In this document: positions 1 to 12,049 of the stretch, one piece after another
How the letters are laid out: each line of letters begins with the position of its first letter
How positions within the stretch are numbered: position 1 is the first letter of the stretch
Assembly (NCBI RefSeq): GCF_022581195.2
Contig: NC_061464.1
Span: 10,889,254 to 10,953,253, forward strand
Source: Helicoverpa zea
Taxonomy: Eukaryota > Arthropoda > Insecta > Lepidoptera > Noctuidae
Length of the DNA stretch: 64,000 bases
Direction: 5' to 3'
Notes under the pieces: model-generated
What the model was told of the DNA's origin: nothing
What the model saw: only the letters and a program-made list of their open reading frames with translations
The model's database searches: none
Position numbers and translations under genes: made by a program

Positions 1-3000
1 CACACTGCATAATAATTTTGGTTAGGTTTCATTTATCAGCTTTTTAGAGATTCAAAATTATCTTTCTTATAAAGTTAAACAAGCCCTTTTTAGAGCCCTC
101 GAGCACTTTCTAGACTACGTAATTGACTCCCTCTTGCCAGCAACCCGGGCAACCCGATGCTCCTTGTTAAAACTGGTTATCAGACTTTCCGTAACTTCTG
201 CCAAATAGGTTCTTGACAAATCACAGCCAAGATCACCGTAGTCTATCATCGACAAAAAACAATTCTAAAGTGACGTCCAAAAGTTTTCTAACCAGAGGGG
301 CGTGATCAAATCAGACCATGACCACTGCAGTCGAAAGTGGCATTTCACAGAAAACCCCGGGGCAAAATACAAGGATTTCCTCAGATAATAATGGCGACGA
401 CAACTTTTAGCCCCGGGCAAACCACTGATGACCGTAGAGACGGGACGACGAGGAGATTAGGTACTTATATATCGATGTCGATACTCGATATCGACAAACT
501 TAGGATTATGTTATTTGAAACTCAATCGGATTGAGGACTGCTAGATATTGATTTTAAATTAAAGTTTGTATCGGAGGTAACTAGGTTATCGGTATATAAC
601 AGTTGTGGAATTCGATTTTATGGTTGAGAAGTGAATCTTCACTTCCAGTGGCTTTGAGATTAAACTGTTTCTGGGTTCAGTAAGATATTGATAGGTACTA
701 CTCTATTCAGTTAATTGAGCTTTGACATTTAAATAAACTGTGCATACTGTTAATTCCAAATATTATTTTCTCGTATTTACTATTCTTGAACATATTTAAT
801 CATCATTTATCTAACTTTCGTATTACAAATGCAAAAGTGTCTGTGTGTTTGTTACGCTTTGACTCAAAAACGGCCCAACCTATAGTGAACATTTTTGCAT
901 AGAGATAGATCCGGGTATTGGAAGTTACCCTAGAAATACTTGAGAGGCTGGTGTTTTAACCACTAGACCACCACGACATATTACAATATTATCTGCCTAG
1001 TCTTTTAGGATAGATTAGTAATATTCTTTTTAAGACTAAGATGACATAAAGTCGTATTTTCTTCTTAGTATAACTATCACGCTGTGTAAATGAGGATAAG
1101 CTTGAACAAATGCACTATGCTACCATTTATTAGTATGGAGGACCAAACTGGGTCAGGATAGGGATACGACTCTTGACTAATTGCTGAATTTAATGTTTCA
1201 TAAGTATATAAATCAACTAGCTTCCGCCAGTGGTGGAAATTTCTTCGTTCACCTGTATAAAAAGTAGCTTAGGTATAGCCTGCCTCGATAACTGAGCTAT
1301 CTAACGCTGACAAAATTTTTCAAATCGTTTCGGTAAATTCCTGAGAACAGCTCGTTCAAACAAACAAACTCTTCAGTTTTATTATATACCTAGGTTTATA
1401 TGCATTTGGATTAAGTTTTATAATTATGTAATGTTGGGTTTATTTAATTCTAAAAGTTCACATCGTTATTTCTTTACGACTTTCGTTTGTCTCAACCAGT
1501 TTTTTTTAATACAACTAAAATAGTTTGACTTAGCACTCTTTTTAGCACTTCAACGTACATAAGGATTTTAATTTAAAACTTTTCTACTGAACAGTTTACT
1601 GAATAAAGTATTTCAACAATAGAAAGTATACAATGCTGTTGCCGCTTTTCAAGAAATGTTATTTTCTTTGTACTACGACAAGGTTCCAAGTCTAAGTGCT
1701 TACTTGACTGCAAAGCAGTAAAGTCTTTCCTATATGTGTTAGGAAATAACATTTATATTGTGAGACCATATGTGTTAGACTTAGTTTTTTAATATCTTGG
1801 AGGAAGCTCTTATTCTAAACGAAAAATATTGCCAAAATTATGTATAAAAGTTCTTAAAAAAAGTATAGTTTAAGTTTTTAAGCCCTATTTTCATCGGCAT
1901 GTTTAGACAGAGATGTTCAGCTATTTTCCTTCCTTATTTTATGCATCCATCTACTCACGCAATCATCTTTCTTTAGGCAAACGAACTTTCTATCCCAGCA
2001 AAACGCAGTGAGAAACACATAACACAAGCTGTCAGTTGACAAGGACAGTATGTAGGAAATCGAAACGATTTTTTCATTCCGCTTAAAAAAGACAGTGACA
2101 TAGAAAGCTAGTCTTCCGCTTGCCAAAAAATTAAGGCATCCAAGATCTTATAACGTTATAAGTTAATTTCACCCTTCATACCAAAACGAAAGAAGTAGGG
2201 GTATCAAAGTAACTAGTTGGAGCTCGCGCAAAGTGAATTCATTACCAACACCGCCCCCGGGGCTCCGACAATATATGTTTTACTGCCCCCATCTCCCATC
2301 AAGTTGAAAAGCAACATCTTATAAGGAAAAAGGTATTTTCCGGGAATTTTAATTTCGAAAAACGACAATCTGTTTATTCTACCAGATAAAGTGGTATGCG
2401 ATTGTTAGCCCTGAATATACAAGGGGAATTAGTCATATAATTTAGTGAAGAAAAGTATTCGAAATATTATTCGTTGGAGCAAGTTGTGAGCGGCAGCGAG
2501 TCTGTGTTTGAATTTTTATTTTCAGCAAGATTTAGACGTTACTCGATGTAAGTGAAATGAATTAATATTACTGTAAGAAATAAATACTCTTAAGAGAGTT
2601 TTCACTATGGATATTATACATTTCGCACTGTGCATGTAATATATAGATTACATCCCAAATTATAAATATTTTTTCAAAATGTATGACGAGCGATAAAAAA
2701 TTATATCTCAGGATGTAATATATATTAAGTATATTATATACCATAGTCAAAAGCCGGCTTTACACGCGTATAAAAAGTAGCCAATAAACTTCCTCGATGC
2801 ATGGGCTATCCAGAACAGATAGCATTTCAAATCAAATAAAATTAGCGTGTTCAAGTAAACAGATTTTTTCGCAGAATTATTTAGGAGAGAGTAATATAAT
2901 TTGAATGGCTGACAACGTTTTTTAATATTCTTTCAGGATCTTCTATAACTTGGACTGAAACCTGTCGTATTCTCTGGAATGGAAATGGAATTTCTGCCAG

Positions 3001-3524
3001 TAGACAGGTTGTCACATAAATTGAATTTGGTAAGTCGGGTAAATGAAGATGTCTGCCGTTCTTTCAAATTGGTATCGTCACTACGCTCATAGATATTGCT
3101 CTTGTTTTTCACGGATTGTCTTTGTTTGTTTGTGTCATGTCTATTTTTAGTATAGGGTAAAAGGGTGCATTGTCAGCTTAAGGTAAGATTGGAAATATTT
3201 TTCTAAGGTAAGTAAGTTTTTTTTCATAGCTGTGTTTGGATTGGGCTACTAAACTCAATATTAATTAACTTTACGATGACAATTACAATGAATGAAAAGT
3301 AGATGTTATTTAGTACTTTCATTGGTCATTGTAAAGGCCTAGCTGTCAAATAATTCCTGAAATACAAATACAATATAATAATTTTATAGACTGTTCAAAT
3401 ATCATTCTAACTTTGTTAAACAAAAACCTGGGGCAAATAATTTTAAGTAGAATTTAAAGTTAAGTTACTTTAGAGTATTTCGAGGTCAGCTAAATTATTG
3501 ATACAGATAATAATTTAAACTCTA
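1..3524. other. Gene-free AT-rich stretch with decayed repeat fragments
   Basis: No convincing coding region. A worn piece of SINE family A lies at about 124-240. Worn LINE 3' tail pieces of the widespread 'cttccgcc ... gcgttcaa' type lie at about 1207-1400 and 2756-2900. A tRNA-like remnant reading 'ccactagaccaccacgac' is at about 958-977. The few short open frames have no recognisable motifs and look like chance. Confidence 0.6.
124..240 (-). repeat. SINE family A, degenerate fragment
   Basis: Shares 'aacccgggcaacccgat', 'ggttatcagactttc' and 'cgtaact.ctgcca' with the full-length copies at 3541-3919 and 31075-31456, in the same orientation. Only the body is present, not the tRNA-like head. 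Confidence 0.6.
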
Positions 3525-3540
3525 TTTCGCTTAACGCTAT

Positions 3541-3919
3541 CATCATCCTCCGAGCCTTTTCCCAATCATGTTGGGGTCGGCTTCCAGTCTAACCGGATTC
3601 AGCTGAGTACCAGTGCTTTACAAGAAGCGACTGCCTATCTGACCTCCTCAACCCAGTAACCCGGGCAACCCGATACCCCTTGGTTAGACTGGTGTCAGAC
3701 TTTCTGGCTTCTGACTACCCGTAACGACTGCCAAGGATGTTCACTGACAGCCGGGACCTACAGTTTAACGTGCCATCCGAAACACAGTCAATGGTGTCTA
3801 AGATATACTTAGAAAGTACATACAAACTTAGAAAAGTTGCATTGGTACTTGCCTGACTTGGGATCGAACCTGTGCCCTCATACTTGAGGTTGGTCATTTA
3901 CCCACTAAGCCACCATGAC
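3541..3919 (-). mobile_element. SINE family A, full-length tRNA-derived copy with 16-bp TSD
   Basis: Read on the minus strand it begins with a tRNA-like head carrying an A-box-like 'tggcttagtggg' and a B box 'ggttcgatccc', followed by a body of about 300 bp ending in 'ggctcggaggatgatg'. It is flanked by perfect direct repeats TTTCGCTTAACGCTAT at 3525-3540 and 3920-3935, which fixes the borders. The second full copy at 31075-31456 is very similar, so the family was active fairly recently. Transcription by RNA polymerase III from the internal boxes is the expected mode for such elements. Confidence 0.88.
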
Positions 3920-3935
3920 TTTCGCTTAACGCTAT

Positions 3936-5223
3936 ATCAATACTAAATTATCTGCTCTTTATTAGAATTCCATATATTATACAGGTAGTAGGTACATTTT
4001 ATAGTTTAGAAACAATAAGGAAAGGGCACAGCTTAAAGAAGCAGTAACTAGGCAGAAGATTGAAGCCAAAATACCTATGGATACATTATTCTCACAAATA
4101 ATCTACTAAATCAAATAATAGACTAACAGCCAGTTCACACCTTCAAATGTTTCTCGTATTTGTCCGTTTTATTTTTAGTTTAAATGATGGCAAATAAGCG
4201 TAGGTAGTGACAGCCGCCTACGGTGCAATGCCAAATGGATTGGAAATGTCTCGTTAGAGATAAAACTGAAATGTTTCATGTGTCTATGTTTTTATTTACG
4301 GGTGAAGCTTCAAAATGTACCTACTAATGTATCAGACTTTTGGTTTAGACTCCTTTTTTTAGGTATGATTATTTTACTTCGTAGGTCTTGAGGTCGTATT
4401 ACGGATGTCTGAATGGGGTCTCGGATTCAATTTTCAGTTTTTTTTGGCTCCTAACTACTATAACTATGTAACTACCCATAACGACTGCCAAAGATGTTGT
4501 TCAAATGGTAGCCGGGACCAACCAATTTAATGTGCCTTCCGAAACACGGAACAACTCGTTATGAGAAGATTTTCAAGCATCCACGGATCGACCGCGCCGA
4601 GCATTGTACTTATGATCGATCACTTACCCATGAGCTGGAGGCATAAGAAGGACCAATTTTCATAATCACCACTAACACAAAGCACTAACAATCACCATAA
4701 ACAGCCCAGCAATTTCACCTTAAAACCAAATTACTAGATAACTAGAACATAGACAAAAAATATAGCTCCCAGATCAGCCATACTATTACTCACCTCATGA
4801 CCTAGGCAGTAAACTAGCCTAAAAAGTAGTTTTAGCTAACAAAGTGCATGGCTCCGAAATAATTTGTCCCCAGCGTCCAGGCCAGTATACTCTCGTTTAT
4901 ATTTATTGTAGTTTACGGAGCTGGCTTATAAAACGCCTGGACTTTTAGATTTTTAGTTTGCTATGGGATTTATGCGATGCTCTTATGGAGTATTTGTGGG
5001 ATAAATGAGTGTATGGGGTTATAAGGGAATGAGAGTATGAGTGTTGCGGTTTTAGTTGGTGTAAGATATTTCACCTCCATGGTTTTATTTTCTTTGTCTT
5101 AAATACAATGTGTCAATGTCAATTGAAATGTGACATGACAGAAATAAGAGGAACTGTAAAAATTTATAATAAAATAAATAGCTTTGAATGTTGTTTCGTC
5201 ATTTGAAACGCAATCAAGAGGTT
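3936..5223. other. Gene-free stretch
   Basis: No coding signal. It holds one degenerate SINE A fragment (about 4440-4600) and otherwise unique-looking AT-rich DNA. A TATA-like 'cttataaaac' lies near 4925-4935 but no gene follows it. Confidence 0.5.
4440..4600 (-). repeat. SINE family A, degenerate fragment
   Basis: Matches the middle of the SINE A body: 'acccataacgactgccaaag', 'tagccgggacc' and 'tgtgccttccgaaacac' all have counterparts in the copy at 3541-3919. Diverged and without head or TSD. Confidence 0.6.
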
Positions 5224-5261
5224 TTATTTACGGGTCGTTCGTCGTTTCGCCCCACAAGCGA

Positions 5262-5285
5262 TTGGCACCGCGGTGCCAATCGACG
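5262..5285. repeat. 24-bp perfect palindrome in terminal inverted repeat
   Basis: The half-site CGATTGGCACCG is followed directly by its reverse complement, centred on a CCGCGG. A one-base-altered counterpart lies in the right terminal repeat at about 7307-7332. The same half-sites recur singly as 'ggtgccaatcgacgaa' at about 5320. Such subterminal palindromes are often transposase binding sites; that role is inferred here. Confidence 0.75.
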
Positions 5286-6103
5286 AAGCACAATTTTTGA
5301 ATGGGTCGATTCGCCCCGCGGTGCCAATCGACGAACTACCCATTTGGAATGGGTCGATTCGCCCCACAATATGGAACAGTTCTTTTTTTGAAAGGGTGAT
5401 TGCAGCAAAGAAGATAAGCAGTTTTTATTATAAATTTTTCAGTGTAGTATCATCACCTACTGAAGTTTTATCCAAGTGGTGTACTTCAAAACCGAAAAAA
5501 TGCATTATTGTATCTGAACTTTTGAACTTTTCTAGTACCCAGTGTTATCTTACAATGTACTAGGGCAGCATAAAATACCTGAAGTAAATCCCTCGGGGCG
5601 TCTGTGAAACCGCGTGGAATAGCTAAATATAATATAATATAACAAAATTCAGAATATTTTCGAAGTTAAAAAGCATAAGCACCCATTACTTAATTTCATG
5701 AAATCTGGTAGTTGTGAAATTTTTCACAGCTCAAAATTGTCAGGAGGCAAAAAGACTTAGATCTTTTTCATAATTTTCATTAAAAAAAACTCAGTTAATA
5801 AGTCGGTAATATAAAACGACTTGTTGAATGCAACAATCACATTACAACTCAGTTAACTGGAAACTTACTGTGCTTACCATTACTCGGAGACCATAATTTT
5901 ACCGACGTAGAATTAACCCCTCTGCTCGACAAGGTTTTGACATATGTCTTTACCGTTGATCGGCGGGATATTTTGAATCGCGACATGGAAGTTAATTTGT
6001 ACTAACTTTCAACACATGAATTCTAAGTCCGTAATGCCTGATCAGAAGTATTTTAACTATAACTTTAGAGCTCACTTATTTGACAACAACGTAAAAATGG
6101 CAG

Positions 6104-6500
6104 GTGGAGACTCGCCAACTCACTTACTGGGCCCCCGGGAATCAGTCACTGAATAGCAACAAGAGGGCAACAGGTACATGAGCGGCTGAAGGGTGAGGAT
6201 ACCTCGGCGGACTTTAAACGCAGATCACGCGCTCCCTGTGGGTCCAGCATCACCGGCCCACTCGCCATTTACCACGAGGCACCTACCCTCCGAGCGGGCT
6301 GCTAACCCTGCTCTAGCGACTCCACTCTGACTGGCCGATGAAGGCAAGCCAAGAGGCGGGAGACCTATCCCCCGTCATGCTTCACTCCGGCAGGCCGGAG
6401 ATGGGGATAGTGTACTCTCCCTGGAGCACTCGGATATATAGCCCCGCGGGGTCGCTACTCCCCGTCATCCGCCTCAGATGCCCTGTATTATTATTATAAA
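6104..6500 (+). mobile_element. Short retroposon with (TTA)n tail, copy 1
   Basis: Begins GGCAGGTGGAGACTCGCC and ends in a TTATTATTATTA tail. It is about 400 bp, GC-rich, and over 90% identical by eye to the copy at 58381-58791. Both copies start at the same base, which suggests a true 5' end rather than random truncation, so it may be a SINE-like unit. It could also be the 3' end of a longer LINE. It is inserted inside the inverted-repeat element at 5232-7359. Confidence 0.7.
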
Positions 6501-6602
6501 ATGATTAATCAATTCATTATTTTAAAGAATCGGATCATTCGATGCAAAACTTCTATCACCGTCGCCATCTTGTCTATGCGCCTTCAAATCAAATCAGTCT
6601 AA

Positions 6603-6755
6603 CCAAAGGGTATTTATTGGGTAGCCCGGGTAACTGAGTTGAGGAGGTCAGATAGGGCAGTCGCTCCTTATAAAGAACTGGTACTCAGCTACATCCGGTT
6701 AGACTGGAAGCCGACTCCAACATAGTTGGGAAAAGGCTCGGAGGATGAGGATGAC
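6603..6755 (+). repeat. SINE family A, 3' fragment
   Basis: Carries the body end 'ggaggtcagatag', 'actggtactcagct', 'ggttagactggaagccg' and 'ggaaaaggctcggaggatga', opposite in orientation to the copy at 3541-3919. The tRNA-like head is missing. It lies inside the foldback element at 5232-7359. Confidence 0.75.
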
Positions 6756-7454
6756 TTTGTCTAAAATGCTGAACTCCTAGTACCCATGATACGTTAAAAT
6801 AATCTCAATTTTGAAGCAAAACGTAAATAATGGATAAGAATATTTTTACTTATAATATTTCTGATGAAAATTATGAAAAAGATCTAAGTCTTTTGGCCTC
6901 CTGATGATTTTGAGCTGTGAAAATTTTCACAACTACCAGATTTCAGGAAATTAATTAAAATGGGACGATTTACCAACGTTACTTTCATCTCATGGTAATC
7001 TGGCCCGTGCATTTTAGGCTGAGTTTACTAGCCAACTGTTAATGAACCTTCCCTTGGTTTCCCCCCCTAATCCTTTTCAACACAATTCACTCACATTTAC
7101 ACTTCTGCTCTCCTGGTATATGATGTCAATTTTCGTAGCGACAGTACAAATAAATAATTGTAATTGACAATATTCGAAATGAGTTAACCAAATGTTTTGC
7201 TAAGTGGTGCCAATCGACCTATGCTTAAGATATCTTGGGCCATTCGCCCCGAATAAAACAAAACAAAATCTGTGGTGCGAATCGACCCATTCAAAAATTG
7301 TGCTTCGTCGATTGGCACCGCGGTGCTAATCGCTTGTGGGGCGAAACGACGAACGACCCTTATTTACTGTTATAAACCCGCGTTCTAAAGTTACTGCTTC
7401 TTGAAGGTACTCTTCTTATCCATATGATAAAAATTAACGTAATGGATTGAATTA

Positions 7455-7676
7455 CGGCGGCCCTGGTACACAAAGACTACCATTGAACATCTTTGGCAGC
7501 CGTTACGGGTAGTCAGAAGCCAGTAAGTTTGACAACCAGTCTTACCCAGGGCTATTGGGTTGCTCGGGTAACTGGGTAATGGAGGTCAGATAGACAATCG
7601 CTCCTTGTAAGACACTGGTACTCAACTGCATCCGGTTAGACTGGACGCCGACCCCAACATAGTAGGGAAAAGGCTG
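7455..7676 (+). repeat. SINE family A, partial copy
   Basis: Matches the body of SINE A in plus orientation: 'gccgttacgggtagtcagaa', 'ggaggtcagata', 'ggttagactgga', 'gggaaaaggct'. The tRNA-like head is absent. Confidence 0.7.
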
Positions 7677-9431
7677 GACCTAAATTAACAAGTACACTAC
7701 AACGCAGAAAAAACGGGTCACAAGTGACCTAGACAGTGTAATGAATCCTACAGTGTCATGTGACGTTAATATCTGTGTGACGTCACAGCCGGCGGACAGG
7801 CGAATACGTCTGATGCAGCCGGACGGTGATTAATGGCCGCTGATGTGTACTGTATGGCAAAATTAATTGCACTCAAGTGTATTGTACGCTTATTAAAATG
7901 TTTTTGGTTATTAATGTTGTTTGAGTAAACTGTCTTAATGAAGATGGTGAAAAGTCAAAAGAAGTTTATCGTGAAAAGACTTTTAGAATAAACAACTTAT
8001 GTTAATAACTTCCCTGTCCCATGAGTCATATGTGATACACACTCATTGTTTAACTATTGCGTCTGCATCGTGGACAGTTAAGTGGTTAACTTTCTTAGGA
8101 AAAAGTAAAATGCTCGTAAGGCCTTTTCGATTTATACATCCAGCAAAAACACATAGAAAGTGGTGAAGGGCGGGCTTTTTGGGGGCCGTCTTTGTAAATT
8201 TGACCTTCATAAAGTGCTGATTTTCAGCCTTTGAATAATCTTATATTTTCATGTCGTCATATTTTCATCTCAACGAATGTCCTATCCTACCTCCAAAGGT
8301 AAAGCTATCCCATAACTAAAAAAGACACTGAAATATGTCAGTAGGTAATCATATAACCACTCATCAAAAAATCTACCGAAACCTGTAAAACCATCGCAAA
8401 TCAGAAAAACCTGTCAGATCCGTAAGGTATTAATTATCAAAATTCAACCCTCAACTGCGAAACTCAAACACACATTTTTGAAAAACGGGGTCCGTAATGG
8501 TCGCTACAACACTATAAGGGGTCACTTGTACCCCTATAAATATACTGAAGTATGTGCAAGTAATTGACCTAAATTGTTAAGGGTGTTTATACGGGGGTAG
8601 AAACGTGACCGGCTTCTTACCTCGTGGGGGTGAAAATTTGCTTTTTAAATTAAATACTTTTTGCACGTGATGTATTGGTATTGGGGGTTAATTTGGCCTT
8701 ATAGATTTATTGGTTTTTGATGTTGTTTTTTATAAGTTTCTACGGTTGTACTGTACATTATCACATACTATATAGAAATTGTATTGATCCTTGATTCACG
8801 ATTTTTTTCGAGACTATAGGGATTTATCATTTGTCTAACTTTTTAATAAAAGCATCTTCTACTCTATAAACATTTTTCAATTTTCAAAGTCTATACAAAA
8901 ATAATAAAATACACACTTATTTTTGCTATCGTTACACATTTCTATCTAAAATTAGAAAATGATCCAAATTTTATTCACCAAGACTTGACACAGCCACGGT
9001 AACTCAAAATAATCCACCAGAATTCCTTAACTAAGGTTAACTTTAACTTGGAGTCGTTAAATGTTCAACCCACGGCCATTTACATAGTAATCACTAGGGT
9101 TGGGCTGAGATTTCTGAAATTTTCGCCCTGAAATCCTGAAAAACGACCCCTGAAATGGCCAGGGGCGAATTAAAAATGCCAGGACAGTGAACTTAGCATT
9201 TTATGGCATATTAAATGAAGATGCGGTTTTAGGTACATTGGGGAATAATGAATTTTTGGTAGGTTAGTATTACATAAATGTATTATTCCCTATATAGAGT
9301 TATAAATTTGGTAGGTAAGCATTTTTGGGCAGTTACAAGGAAAGTGGCTAAGGCACCAGTAAAGTATGATTGTTTTCGATTCCAGGTAAGCAAGTACTAA
9401 TGATATTTTTCTAAGTATATATGTATTTTCT

Positions 9432-9615
9432 AAGTATTATCTTGGACACCAATGGCAAACTAAAGGTGCAGGATAACATCTTAATGAAACCTGGACTATA
9501 AAGTCTGAAATCACCAACCCGCATCGAGCAAGCATGGTGATTAACACTCAATCCTTCTCTGTGTGAGAGAAGGTCTGTGCCCAGCAGTGGGACTAGAATA
9601 GGCTGATGATGACAA
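9432..9615 (+). repeat. Repeat family T (gcctgtgcccagcagtgggac), copy 1
   Basis: Contains 'cttggacaccaatggc', 'aacctggactataaagtctg', 'aatcaccaacccgcat' and 'ctgtgcccagcagtggga', shared in order with copies near 11025, 26042 and 44862. It resembles a moth LINE 3' end: conserved body, then an 'aggctgatgatgac' end. The parent element is not identifiable here. Confidence 0.7.
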
Positions 9616-10036
9616 GGAATATTCTATCCTCAAGAACCCATTTACCGGCAGTCGGTTAGTTCCTAAACACATTGAAATGGTTAATTACCAACATCTGTAG
9701 CAAATAGTTGACAATATTAATTAATAGGCCATCTGAAACCAATTTATCTTTATAATCTAGTATCTATATTTTAGTGGGAAGTTACAAGGTCAGGATAGGG
9801 GACAAGTTATAAACTTTTCGTAATAATTTAAAAATAAATTAATGAGAGAATTTATATTTTTAGACACTTTTATTTTTAAGATGTAGCTTATTAAATGTTT
9901 GTCTATTTTAGGTACTTTATTGCGAAAGTGAAGTTAAGTACAAATATAGACGTTCTAGATGTAACAATCCTCAATGTGACTTTGTTTTCTTTCATTAAAT
10001 GTAGGTACATCGTGGCTATATGGTGAGTTTTCTTAA

Positions 10037-10691
10037 CCCTTAACTATCCAGAATGCTTTTGTGACGTAACTGACCAGTAGTGTCCAACAGACACTTTGTA
10101 GGTATGCCAAAGCAAAAGAAAGTTATTTTGAATTAAAAAGACAATATAATGTATTTTAGTAATGTTTTTTACACTTATTAATTTACAGATATTAGAAATT
10201 ATTATATATAATATATAATATTATTTTTTTCTCAGAAAGTTCAGAGCAGACATTGCGATTGCATTTATCACAACACTGTTTAGAAGCCCTTGATAATTTC
10301 TAAGGGCAAATATAACAACGCTTCTTCCTTTTCGCAGCAGGTTCAGATGATTGAGTAGCTTCCCGATTTGACCCTGCCACATCTTGCATGGTATCCGACA
10401 CCATAAGATTATAAGGAAATGTAAATAAAAAAACAATCTACCTTCACACTCGAATCAAACAAAATGTTACTGTGCCTGTTGGACACTTGTGGGTTGATGA
10501 AGTATTATTTTCGTTTATTAACCAGAAAAAATAAACTGTTTATGTTACAAATATTTTCATTGCACATTTAGATGCGTAAAACATTGGTGATAAATTAGAT
10601 AAAAGGCCGATTCATAAAAATAAATACTTTCATTTTTATGAAAACATAAACGCAAAAATGTGTCCGCGAGACACTTGTGGGTTGTTAAGGG
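10037..10691. mobile_element. piggyBac-like element, internally deleted
   Basis: Flanked on both sides by TTAA (10033-10036 and 10692-10695), the hallmark target of piggyBac elements. The terminal inverted repeats start CCCTTAAC on both ends. Subterminal copies of 'gtgtccaacagacac', 'tgttggacacttgtggg' and 'gagacacttgtgggttg' repeat near the ends. A relic of the transposase C-terminus is encoded on the minus strand. At 655 bp it has lost most of the transposase. Confidence 0.85.
10230..10412 (-). pseudogene. piggyBac transposase C-terminal Cys-rich domain relic
   Basis: The minus-strand frame reads a basic stretch (K-R-K-K-R) followed by C-x2-C, an in-frame TAG stop, then C-C-x2-C-x4-C. In the piggyBac transposase family the protein ends in such a cysteine-rich RING/PHD-like domain that contacts the terminal repeats. 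Only about 60 residues remain; the catalytic DDD core is absent, so no transposase can be made here. The frame is offset from the longest open frame in the region (10221-10436), which is not the coding one. Confidence 0.75.
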
Positions 10692-10695
10692 TTAA

Positions 10696-11588
10696 ATATG
10701 TTAGTTCTAACTAAATAATAATAATGATTTATTTTTTAAATTATTACAGAGCTATTTACAAGATTATAAAAATATACATCAAAGAGATATTTACAGTACA
10801 ACTAACTTAGAGTCAAAAAAATCTCATCATCGCTGTCGGCGGGGATAGTGCCTAAAAGGCTAGCAGCATTGCTACGCTGGATGGCAATGATTATCCTTTC
10901 TCCAAGGTAGGTAATTTTAAAAAACATAATCTCCCAAATAACTATTTAAGTGAACTAACAACTTCTGCACACCACCTCGAGCCAGCATATTTCACAACGG
11001 TCATACCTCATACCTTTTCTAGGTGAAGGAAAACATATCGAGGAAACCTGGACTATAAAGTCTGAAATCACCAACCCGCATTGAGCAGGCGTGGTGATAA
11101 ATGTTCAATCCTTCTTCGTGTGAGAGGAGGCCTGTGCCCAGCAGCGGGACGGTAAAAAGGCTGTAACACACCTTTACTGTACGAGAACAACCCTTCTTTC
11201 AAAAATACGTTCATAAAAATTCCGATGATGTACAACCAGATAAGTCTTACAAGATAAATTCATTTATGAAAAAGCTAACTCTGAGATAAGAGAAGCCTAT
11301 TTATATTCAGTCTAGAGACTAGATATTTCACTTAAGTTTTGTTAGGCCATTATCTGGGCTACTTCAGCATTTCAAGTTATCTTAGGACTGACAGAAGTCT
11401 GGTAGTGAACTTAATAACTTTATTATTTTAGTTGAATGTTACATTGCGTTTGATGGAAGTATGTCTTTGAGTTGACCTTTTTAAGTTTATGTATTAGTTT
11501 ATAAGTATTGCAATATTAAATTATATATGTATTGTACTTTCTATGGGCCCTAGTTGCCTGATGTAAACAAATAAATAAAATAAATTAA
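10696..11588. other. Gene-free stretch
   Basis: AT-rich, with one family T copy at about 11025-11170. No other structure recognised. Confidence 0.5.
11025..11170 (+). repeat. Repeat family T, copy 2
   Basis: Shares 'aacctggactataaagtctg', 'aatcaccaacccgcattgag' and 'gaggcctgtgcccagcag' with the copies at 9432 and 26042, in the same orientation. Confidence 0.7.
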
Positions 11589-12046
11589 GGGTGCATCTAC
11601 ACGGTGCATGTAGCTGGAGCAAGTTAACACGCGCAAGTGACAAGAGCACGCGGGTATTTTGCTTTGGTACATGCGCGAGTCGCTGGACCCGCACGTTTTT
11701 AAAACGCATGTAGGGGGAGGGGGGCACATTGATTCACGGGGCACATTGATACAGTATCTATATCTCAAAACCGATAAAAGCTGCACAATCCGGCACACCA
11801 CTAAAATGCTCAAGGACATTCACAAGAATGACAGTTGTGACATCGCTCGCCGCCAGTTTGGCGTTGGGCCTCAACGGTCACTAACGTGTTGGAAGTGGCG
11901 TGCGCCGCTGCCTACAAAAAAAATACGTGAAATGTAATTGTGTCTCAGGAGAATATTTTTAGTTGTTTTTGTTATGTTATGTTATTGTTTGCACCTTCGC
12001 GTATGCCTCAACATGCGCAAGCTACTTGCACCGTGTAGATGCACCC
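11589..12046. mobile_element. MITE, PIF/Harbinger-like (TAA TSD)
   Basis: The terminal inverted repeat starts GGGTGCATCTACACGGTGCA and is identical over those 20 bp at both ends. It is flanked by TAA at 11586-11588 and 12047-12049. A 3-bp TWA target and G-rich ends fit PIF/Harbinger. The interior (458 bp in all) is GC-richer than its surroundings and contains no recognisable transposase, so the overlapping short open frames are treated as chance. Confidence 0.85.
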
Positions 12047-12049
12047 TAA

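Larger units (their letters stand above)
5232..7359. mobile_element. Long inverted-repeat (foldback-type) DNA element with 8-bp TSD
   Basis: The ends are mirror images: the left end starts GGGTCGTTCGTCGTTTCGCC and the right end is its reverse complement, with matching sequence running inwards about 80-100 bp. Direct repeats TTATTTAC flank it at 5224-5231 and 7360-7367; an 8-bp TSD is usual for the hAT and P superfamilies. Farther in, about 5684-5785 pairs with about 6866-6965, so the inverted arms reach over 500 bp. No transposase is visible, so it looks non-autonomous. Two later insertions lie inside: a short retroposon at about 6104-6500 and a SINE A piece at about 6603-6755. The superfamily is undecided because the termini do not match the usual hAT start. 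Confidence 0.85.
7368..10032. other. Gene-free stretch with a SINE A piece and a LINE-tail piece
   Basis: Holds a SINE A fragment (about 7455-7676) and one copy of the 'gcctgtgcccagcagtggga' tail family (about 9432-9615). The remainder is AT-rich with no coding signal. Confidence 0.5.

Noticed and set aside
11550..11937. Overlapping frames of about 90 codons on both strands
   Set aside because: Lie in or across the Harbinger-like MITE and have no transposase motif.
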